Below the pieces are notes generated by a model, which was not told the DNA's origin, searched no databases, and worked only from the letters and a program-made list of their open reading frames with translations. A stretch of DNA of 64,000 nucleotides from Obelidium mucronatum. Lineage: Eukaryota; Chytridiomycota; Chytridiomycetes; Chytridiales; Chytriomycetaceae. The number at the start of each line of letters is the position of its first letter. Within the stretch, counting starts at the first letter, position 1. A program made the position numbers and the translations under genes. Location of the stretch: contig JAIVFH010000058.1 of assembly GCA_025765595.1 (NCBI GenBank), positions 62,001-126,000 of the forward strand. Direction: 5' to 3'. Positions 55,929 to 64,000 of this stretch are shown piece after piece.

Positions 55929-58076
55929 ATGCTTGGTGACAACGAAGCTGCCCAAGCAACTCTGCAAGCTACAGAAACTGTGGAAACAGGAACCTGCAAT
56001 GCTAAATACACGCAGTCCCTTGAAGACCGTCTTGAGTTGGCATCTCTTCTGGAAGCTGCCGAAACCAAGGCCAACACTCTCATTTGTGACATTCGACTCA
56101 TAAAAGCTGAAGTCGACGCTTTGCGCAAGATTATCCTAGACTCTGGCAATGGTGCGGCCATCAAGCTTATGCCTCCGCCATCGGTTCTCTCTGCATTTGT
56201 GTCTGGACCTGCCCCGTCCGCTTCGTCCTTAATCCTGAATGGCAGCGGGCAGATTGCTTCAGCTAATTCAGAATACGATGATGCAACTAAAGAAGAAGGT
56301 AAGCTGGGCGGGTGTACTTTCGAATTATCAACATGTGTTTTGTTGTCAATTTGCCTCCTTATCCTCCTACTCCCAAATCGCTGAAAACCGCGAGTACCAG
56401 AAGCTTCCAAAGCTTCGTATCACTCTCTACTATTTCGTCTCTCTTGCGATCTCTGTTTCCATCTATATTGCAGTCTTAAACTGCTGTCAATCAAAATCGA
56501 AGATTTCGTCAGCTTAATACTCCCCTTCTCACCCTCCAACACCTTCCATAACCTTGCAGAATGTTTGAATGATTCTTCTTTATTTTTGGGAAGCTTGTTG
56601 GAACTGTTGGCAGTTGTGGGCGCCCTTCGATCTCGTCACTTCCCCGCTCTTAATTGAAATTGGACAATCAACCAAGCATCCTCTGAAAAATTTTCCTCAC
56701 CTGAACTGTGCACTTCATTTTCAACTAACCTTTTTATTATTTAAGATGCAGATGAATACAATCCAAATGCACCATCTCGACGACTCTCTCGGTCAAGAAT
56801 GTCTAGTTCCAGTGGCACGGCTACTTTCGATCCTTCCTTACAAAAGACCATGCCAAGCCCACAGAGCATGAATCAGAGCCCTTCTGCAGTAACACGTACT
56901 TCAAATGGCTTAATTTCCACTACTACTGCTGCTGCTGCTTCTGCTGGACGCATCCAAGGTTCCACACCTCTTCCAACTTTCACTCCAACTGCATCATCCA
57001 CAACAACAACCACCACCACCGCCTCAGCGACCCGGAAGTATTCCACAAGCCATACCCACGACCACCTAACCAGCCCCCTCCCCCCCAACTCCCTCGCCTG
57101 GACAGACATTATCCGCACACGCTACCCAAACTTCCAACGCAGCACCGTTCAAACCAGCAAGCACGCGCGCGAATTCATTGAAACCCGGAAAATCCCCTTC
57201 TACAGAGTCACACCAACACACAGTTTGGGTCGCAGCAAACCAACATATGCGATCCCACCCGCCTTGCAAAAGGACTTTGTCGAATACTTTGAGGAAAAGT
57301 TTGGCGCGTTGGGGGTTTTGGGGAAGAAGAGAGTCGGTGGTGGGCAGGGTGGGTTCGATGGTTCTGAAACTGCTTCCATGTGTGGTGAGGGTGGTGGTGC
57401 GGCTGCCAATCTTCAGGGGCCTTCTTATGATAACGGTGGTGATGCTGTGGCGGCAGAGGATGGCGGCGTAATGATGGAGGACGTTGAGCAGCAGCTGGAG
57501 CAGCAACAGTTTGATGGATCCAAGGGGAAAAGAAAGAGCCCGTCTTCTGGTGCTAGTTCATCAAACGGGGCTGTGAGTGCTAATGGAATTGCCTCATCGG
57601 CGGGCAAGAAAAGGCTGGTGAAGGAAGAGGACAGTCCTGTGGTTGTGGAATCGATGGATGGGGTTGCGAAGAGTAGGGGCGGAAGAGTTGTTGTAAGCAA
57701 AGGTGGTCTAGCGTTGATCCGCTACAATACGTGAGTTTTTTATTTTTATTTTATTTTATTTTATTTACTTTTCTTTATTTTGACATGTTTCTCCACCACA
57801 AACAGCATCGTCAGCAAGATGATGCCCGACTTTAAAACTCTCCCCACAGACGCACGTCTCGCTATTAAACGTGGCGTAAAGCAATTTTTGCAGCACGAAA
57901 TGGGTGATGACTTCAGCGAATGCTTGATGAAGACTCCATCGGACAATGGGCAGGTTCCCAAGCCAACTTATGGAATCCCTGAGCATTTGGTACCTGGCTT
58001 CCAGCAATGGGTTTATGTGGAACTCAAGAAATGTTTCCCTGAACGAGTTGTGTTGTCTCCACCATCTGAAGTTTGA
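55929..58076 (+). CDS. Family protein with coiled coil, W module and CTD
   Basis: Exons 55929-56298, 56746-57730 and 57806-58076 (phase 1, then 2) give 541 aa. The CC begins AKYTQSLEDRLELASLLEAA, close to the convergent neighbour's KYIKSLEERL. The W module (about 236-320) reads AWTDIIRTRYPNFQ, REFIETRKIPFYRV and YAIPPALQKDFVEYF. An acidic and Ser-rich region with GKRKSPSS and GKKRLVKEE follows. The CTD (about 452-541) reads IVSKMMPDFKTLPTDARLAI, GVKQFLQHEM, YGIPEHLVPGFQQW and ELKKCFPE. No fingers. The first intron would be 447 nt, far above the local norm; a lost or unrecognised exon may lie inside, since the paralog has an extra W-bearing exon at this point. Confidence 0.78.
57737..57776 (+). 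repeat. (ATTTT)n microsatellite in intron before the CTD exon
   Basis: Repeated TTTTA/ATTTT units fill the first half of the 75-nt intron 57731-57805. Confidence 0.85.
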
Positions 58077-58477
58077 GAGACGCTCATAAGAACACACACT
58101 TTTTTTTTTACTTACCCCTACTCCTCCTCCCCTCCTCCCCTCCTTCCAACACCATATACTGGCAGTTATTTAGATTTGATGAAAGGTTTGAAGCAATTCA
58201 TTTCCTATGTTTTTTTTTGTTAATTTTTTTTTTTTCGATTTCTTGTTGGTTTCTTTTTGTTGTCTTTTGTTTTGATGTTTTTTGATGTTTTTCTTTTTTT
58301 CTTATCCTCCTCAGTATGTATTTACCCCCAAAGAAGCTTTGTTTATTGCCGTTTGAAATAAAGGCGCAACAGTAACTATTATATGCTTTTTTAAAAAAAA
58401 TCTTTATTTCATGATTTGCAACCGACGATGTTCTTTCCTTTTTTTTTTATGTTCTTTCCTTTTTTTTTTATTTGCTT
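58077..58477. other. Convergent intergenic region with a 21-bp tandem repeat
   Basis: A pyrimidine-rich stretch (58095-58310) follows the plus-strand stop. At 58428-58469 a perfect 21-bp unit (ATGTTCTTTCC plus ten T) occurs twice in tandem. Both flanking genes end here. No gene is supported. Confidence 0.6.
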
Positions 58478-61135
58478 TCACTCTGCGACAAACTTATCAG
58501 GAAAACATCTTCTCAATTCACCAACAGCCCAACTCTTGAATTCATCCAATAAATGATCAGGAACACCATAAGTATGATGGTCTGCACCATCCGCCGTAAA
58601 CATACACTCTGAAAATTTCTCCGCCATTTCTTGCTGAAGAAACAATTTAACTCCTCGCTTGATTGCCACTCGAGCTTCTCGTGATAGGGATTTAAATTCA
58701 GGCATAAGCTTCACCAGTATGCTGCAAAAACAGAGTTTAAAACGCAAGGGGAAAAGAAAGTTGGCCGCTCTTAAAAAAAAACAAACCTATTATACTTGGT
58801 CAACCTCATTCCAGTGGCCGTGATGAATTTGCTGGATGATTGATGGTCCACCGATGGTCGTCGAGCGTCCAATGCGGAACCCACTGAAACCCCTGTTGTA
58901 CCATCTGCTGCTGCTGAAATTGAAGTAGCTATTGCAACATTTTCAGACACTTTCATTTTCTTTGATACCGAATCCTGGACTTCGGGAGACCTCCGCGGCT
59001 GTTTTAGGCTTGGAGAAGAAACTCCACCAACTCCACCACCCATCTCAATCGCCCCCGCAGCAACAGCCACATCTGCAATTGGTTCACTCCCCGCTGCCGT
59101 CAAGAGCGCAGAATCACTTGGGACAGATTCCAAAATACCACCACCACCATCCATTTCCATTCTCTCGGCCATAGCAGTATCTTCCACCGACTCACCCTCC
59201 GCAATCTCCAACTGGCCCCCAATAGGGAGACTTTCTTCCTGCTCTTCCCCTTCTTCTTCACCCCCCATTGGGCTGAAACCATTCTCCAAGGCCTCCGCGA
59301 ACCATGCCTGAAACTCTGGCACCAACCCAGACGGAACGAACCCAGGCGGAAACCGTCCATCATCCCCACCTCCGCGCGTTTTAATAAAATCCAGCACCTG
59401 GTTTCGAATAATCAATAGCAATGTTGTAGATTTCGCATTATCCTTCAAGAAAGACCGCTGGGTATCCGTAAGACACGCTTTCCATTCCAATGCATTGTCG
59501 TTACTTTTACTATTGTCTTGGTGGAGTGTGTTTCCATGTTGCGGTATTGTTACTGAGTCCATGGTGGTTTCAACACCTTCTTCTCGCTTCGTGTTGTTTA
59601 CGGATGATGAAATGCTGGACCGACGCTCTGTTTCCTGCTGCTTCACCGACCACACCATGTCCGCACCATCATCAACATACATTTCTTCATCGCCGTGGTG
59701 GTCTCCTCCCAAATCCCCTTCATTGACGTTGGCTGCTGCTTCTCCTTGCGCCGCCGAATCCGTAGGATACAAATGTGCATCTTCTCGACCAAATGTTCCG
59801 TCCGGCTTCAAAAACGCGGCTTCCATGTATTCCAAAAATTCTTGGTGGTATTTTCCTGGAAGCGAAAATGCTGGTTTGCTGGATCGGAAAGATGTTTGGG
59901 CAACCATGGGAATCTTTTTGAGTTTGTACTTGTCCTGAATAGGCAAATAATTTATCAACAAGGGGAACAGACTAAAAGCAAACAAAAGACCAAAAAAAAA
60001 AAAAAAAAAAAAAAGAGCAACATACACAGAAACTTCCAGCAACTTTACACATCTGAGAGCCTGATTTGTTGAATGTTGGATACTTTGAGCGAATCACGTC
60101 TGTCCAAGTACGATATCCTTCAGCATTTGGAGATCCATCAGGCATCATTGGCCGCGGGGGAACATTAAACGTGACAGCGCCGCCACTGTTTCCTTGGCTC
60201 TGTTTCGGTTTATTTGTTGTTGTTGTTGCTGAGGTTGCAGAGGTCTGACCCTGTTTCGGTTTGCTGGCATTTGCCGCGTTTGTATTCACATTTTTACCGC
60301 GCTGGAGAGGATCTGCTTCTGCAGAACCAATAGTCGTGCTGCGGCGAGAGCTACGTGAGTTTTCATTCTTGTTTATAGACGACGTGGGGGCCACCACCGA
60401 TGCTGCAGCAGCCGCAGATACGGGTGCTGATTTCCTCCGCGAATTCTTCATGGAAAATTCATCACTAACAATGAGTTCATCCATTTTGACTGTAAACCAC
60501 TCATTGAAATCCTGAAGTAAAACTGCAGGAATTGCATAGTACGATGCAGCACCAGAAGTACGAATCAACAACTTTTCAGCATTCTCGCGTCCTAGACGTG
60601 GAATGAGAAACTCTTCATGGACGGCTGTGTCAATGAGCTGTCTGTGATGGGGTCGCAAGTGTGAGATTTGGCCTGGATACAGTTTCCTGAAAAGCAGGTG
60701 CCATGGAGTCGCATCCTGTTCCAACTGATTGAATTCGATGAGATCATTCTGGATGTCTTCTTCTTCACGCAAGAGTCCTAGAAAGGGAAAGTGTTGAGAT
60801 TCACCTTGTAAAACAAACAAAAAAACAAGAAAACTTGTATTCCAGGCCAGCGGAATGCCTTCCCCCCTCAAAAAATATCACGCACCCGTTAAGTCGTCAT
60901 CCTCGTCAGCTTCAAGCAGAACTGCAGAGTATTGACTCAGCACAACCGCGGGTGGTACTTCGCGGTCCGTGGTAGCCAAGCGCAGTCGCAGCAACTTGGA
61001 CTGGCGTGAAAGCACGAGAACATCCTGGCGCAGTTGGGCGGCACGCAGCTCTTCCGTCCTCAGCTTCTCGGCACAAACAAGACGCTCCTCCAGGGATTTG
61101 ATGTATTTGAGTTTATAAGCTTCATCAGAATCCAT
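58478..61135 (-). CDS. Family protein with coiled coil, multiple W modules and CTD
   Basis: Exons (minus) 61135-60886, 60777-60026, 59934-58787 and 58721-58478 give 797 aa. The CC starts MDSDEAYKLKYIKSLEERL. A first W-like module (about 103-185) contains WHLLFRKLYPGQISHLRP and ends YYAIPAVLLQDFNEW. The second opens MPDGSPNAEGYRTWTDVIRS, is interrupted by an intron, and continues DKYKLKKIPMV to LPGKYHQEFLEYM. A degenerate third (LKDNAKSTTLLLIIRNQVLD, ending GLVPEFQAW) follows. The CTD (about 717-797) reads ILVKLMPEFKSLSREARVAI, GVKLFLQQEM, YGVPDHLLDEFKSW and ELRRCFPD. No zinc finger. It is an inverted, convergent paralog of the gene at 55929; their CTDs are the closest pair I saw. Confidence 0.82.
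59992..60014 (+). repeat. Poly(A) tract of 23 nt in a family-gene intron
   Basis: A run of A within intron 59935-60025 of the minus-strand gene, so T-rich in the transcript. Confidence 0.95.
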
Positions 61136-61380
61136 TGTTGAGCAATATTTCTTGCTGATTGTAAGCTTTTATGCAATTGCTGATGCAGGCGGTTAATTCT
61201 GTAGGTTTGGGTGAATGTGTCAAGTGGAGTTACAAATGTTGTTGAAAAAGTAAACTTGTAATAAATATTAAAAACCAAATTTATTTATTTTATTAGCAAA
61301 ACTACTCAGCAGCCTGAGTTCCTTCAAAAATACTATTCTGTCAGTTTCTATGCCTCATAAGATAGTTACGCCAGGAACCA

Positions 61381-62913
61381 TCAGCAGCGATTACTTAATT
61401 CTTTCATCTTTCCCAATTCCCAACATGCATACTCCACCAACTCATTAAAGTCATATTTACCCTCACCGCCGCTGAGTAGCACTCTTTTCTTCTCTGGTTT
61501 ATACCCACTTTCGCAATCCTTTCGCTTTAATGACGGCAACTCCAACTGCATATCCGAAATATCAATTGGATTCCCAAGCGCCCCCAAACAATGCATCTCC
61601 ATAAATTCTATGAAAATCGCCTTCTGGTCATTAGGAATGCATCGCGCAACTTTTTTACTCTTGTTTGTACATGTTCCATACATGATTGGAAACTCATGCT
61701 GTATCAGAAACTTTCTCACATCTGCTGTAATCTGGGGAGCCCTGTAATTTGGATACTTTGCGCGAAGCAAGTCAGGCCAAGGAGTTGAGTGGACATCTGG
61801 TCGTATAGGACAGCCCATTTCTTTTTCTTTACTTTTCTTGATTTCACAATTGTTGGAAGAAGTTGGCGCAAGTGGGGAGAGCTGCTGATGGGCTGACTTG
61901 AATTCCCCAAAACTATCTGGTAGGGCATTGGACATGTAGCTGAGAAATGAGGGAACCAATCGTGAAGGAATAGAAGCAGTGTTTTTGACGCCAAGGTAGA
62001 CTTTTGGAACTGAATACAGCTTGAGAAAGCGCCAAGCACGTGCAGACAATCGATCCATTTTCATGCCAGGAAGTACTTCCCGAAGAATTTCCGTCCATGG
62101 CCGAAAGTTTTCCATGTTTGCGGTTTCACCATCTTCCAAGAATGGATACTTTTTCGGAGGAGCGGAGGCAATAGTGCTGGTTTTAATCGAGTCAATTATT
62201 TTAGAGTCTTCAGTCAGTCTGCAATTCTTGGGAATATCGGAAGGGTTTGAAACAATGGTCGGGAGAGGTGGAAAGCTCAGTGTGCTCTGCAACGACAAGT
62301 GATCGATAAAAATTATAAACTCGGAAAACATGGATTCGGGAAAAGCAATAGTAGAAGTTTCGCAGGCATTTTCGGCAGGTTTCAATAGTACAGTTGGGAG
62401 CGACTGCTGCGCACGAAAAAGAGCGGCATCCTTCCTTGTCACATGAAGTAGTGGACGATACCGCTTGGCTATGTCAGACCATGCACGATATCCAAGCTTG
62501 TTCTCGCTACCATTTTTTAAATACCGTGGTGGTGGGTGTGGAAAGATGGCTGCTATGTCCACTTTTCAGAAACACAATTCACAAGAAAGCACAAACAGAA
62601 AGTAATAATTCTCACAAGAGTTCGTTTTGGATTCAGTGCTTATTTTCACGTGGGAAACTGGATCGAGGATGTCAAAGTCTGATTCGCTGGGAGAGTCTCT
62701 GTCGGAAAAAGTGAGAATATCGGCATCACTTGTGAGCTTAGACAGGCATGAGTCTGAGTTCAACGTTTAAAATGAATAGCTCAAATAGCTTGAAGTAGAA
62801 AACGCGTAAAACAAACCTAGCACAGTCAATGGAAACATCTGGCCGTCGTGGATACTATCCCAGCGCGGCCCAGTTGAAAAATCGAGCGACGGCAGCGATA
62901 ACGACGAAGACAT
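61381..62913 (-). CDS. Family protein made of three W modules, CTD truncated
   Basis: Exons (minus) 62913-62817, 62753-62616 and 62561-61381 (both phase 1) give 471 aa. After a short acidic Ser-rich head come three W modules: YRAWSDIAKRYRPLL (ending FPESMFSEFIIFI), FRPWTEILREVLPGMKMDRL (ending IPSRLVPSFLSYM) and STPWPDLLRAKYPNYR (ending IPNDQKAIFIEFM). The final 35 residues (YDFNELVEYACWELGKMKEL) resemble only the end of a CTD, with no GV..FL helix and no preceding intron, so the CTD looks eroded. No fingers or clear CC. This gene shows the W module as a free-standing repeat. Its start lies 53 nt from the stop of the next gene upstream on the same strand. Confidence 0.8.
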
Positions 62914-62966
62914 AGCAGGCAGTTTTAGGATGTTTTTATTGTAACAGTTCGGACGAATTTTTTGAA

Positions 62967-64000
62967 TCAACTTTTTACAACTTTGTCCGGAAAGCAACGA
63001 GAGAGTTCGACCTGCGCCCATTCCTTGAAGGCTTCGAGAAGTCGATCAGGAATAAGATACGTTGTGCCCTTCTCGTCTTTAAAAACGCACTCGTCAACAA
63101 AGGTATCGGCCAATTCGGATTCCAAGAACCGCTTGACACCCCGTTTGACAGCCTTTCGTGCATCCATGGACAAATTACGGAAATCTGGAAGAATCTTTTT
63201 GATTATACTGCAAATTTTGAAGCAAATTAGTTGTTTCAAACATTGTCCAGAAGTGAATATTACCTGATGTATTTTGTCTTGCCTCCTATCTCCTCTTCTG
63301 CCGCTAGCGCAGGAGAAGCTTTAATTAAACCATCAAAGTTCAATGCTGGTTGATCACCCCCTTCTAAATCACCATCATTCCCGGCCCCCCCATCAGTAAA
63401 TGTAGCAGACAAAATCTGAGCACCATCATCTCCGTTGGGATCTTTAACGATAATTCGTAGAGGTTTAGGCGGCTGTTTTTGCGGTTGTGAACGTGGTGCA
63501 GGGACCGGCACCTCCTCAGGAATAACAATATCCCGCCGATAAGTTGGATCCATAAACTGTAGAAACTGAAAGTGCAATCGTTCCGGAAGTCCAAACGTAA
63601 CACTCGAGTGATGTTGCTTCGTACCCGCTTGAGGAATAAGCCGGTGTTCTGCCACGTTATGGCGCCTTTTGAATTTGGTCACCCTTACACCGCTGGCTGG
63701 AATAATAGAAAATGTGGGTATTTGGAATCGAATAACGTCTGTCCAGGCACGCCATCTTTCAGTGTTGGGGGTTCCGTCCGCAAGGAACTCGTGGGGCTCA
63801 ACAGGATACTCAAGTTTGGGGTAAATATTGGCTGAAGATGTGATAGGAACGACTGATGCGGGTTCTACCGGTGTGCTATTTCCAAGGTTGGAGGCAGATA
63901 CAACTTCCGCCTGAGAAGCAAGTTAGTCACTTAATTTGAAGAACCAAAAACCCACTTCTACCTGTGAAGCTGAAGTCGAATTTAGCGTTGGGCCTCCTCC
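62967..64000 (-). CDS. Family protein with W module and CTD (5' end cut by window)
   Basis: Visible exons (minus): 64000-63962 (partial), 63910-63264 and 63207-62967. The W module opens LADGTPNTERWRAWTDVIRF and continues QIPTFS, KFKRRHNVAE, FGLPERLHFQFLQFM. A Pro/Gln and acidic linker leads, after the usual phase-2 intron, to the CTD: IIKKILPDFRNLSMDARKAV, GVKRFLESEL, YLIPDRLLEAFKEW and ELSRCFPD. The start and any CC or fingers lie beyond position 64000. The visible part is intact. Confidence 0.82.

Noticed and set aside
56239..56871. Frames at 56239-56517 and 56569-56871 as separate small genes
   Set aside because: They lie in the proposed long intron, have no recognisable domain and no similarity to the paralog.

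Overview
This window reads as nuclear DNA of a fungus, most likely an early-diverging (chytrid-type) lineage; that placement is inference. Visible support: short GT-AG introns (mostly 46-130 bp), a chitin synthase, a UDP-GlcNAc pyrophosphorylase, a Mediator Med11-like subunit, a multicopper oxidase, a PLAC8 protein and an RBR ubiquitin ligase. I found no rRNA, tRNA, CRISPR array or intact transposon. Gene models were built by joining reading frames across splice sites whose phases agree; 28 genes are called.

Layout. 286-5009: a SNF2-type ATPase fused to a USPL1/C98-like cysteine protease domain. 5010-6246: relics (a WD40 fragment and a decayed copy of the next gene's 5' end). 6247-20530: six members of one modular zinc-finger family (four on +, two on -). 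20918-24371: chitin synthase (-). 25028-32134: four more family members, including a tandem trio. 32175-33734: RBR E3 ligase (-). 33897-44356: four more members. 44459-55570: unrelated housekeeping-type genes (PLAC8, Med11-like, multicopper oxidase, GST, UAP1, dual-specificity phosphatase). 55929-64000: four more members, the last cut by the window edge.

The striking content is the family: 18 of 28 genes. Its modules are an N-terminal coiled coil (CC); a C2H2-like finger (ZF-A) followed, usually across a phase-1 intron, by a CxC..H..C finger (ZF-B, typically with CPCG); a 75-90 residue module often opening DGSPNT and carrying W-x2-[IV]-I-R-x2-[YF]-P (called W here); and an 80-90 residue C-terminal domain (CTD) usually preceded by a phase-2 intron. 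I recognise neither W nor CTD as a named domain. Modules are duplicated, lost and shuffled between genes. Basic, Ser/Thr-rich and acidic stretches suggest nuclear DNA- or chromatin-associated proteins, but no function is shown by the sequence.

The chitin synthase and UAP1 sit on one pathway (UDP-GlcNAc synthesis and polymerisation) but are about 26 kb apart, so this is not evidence of a functional cluster.
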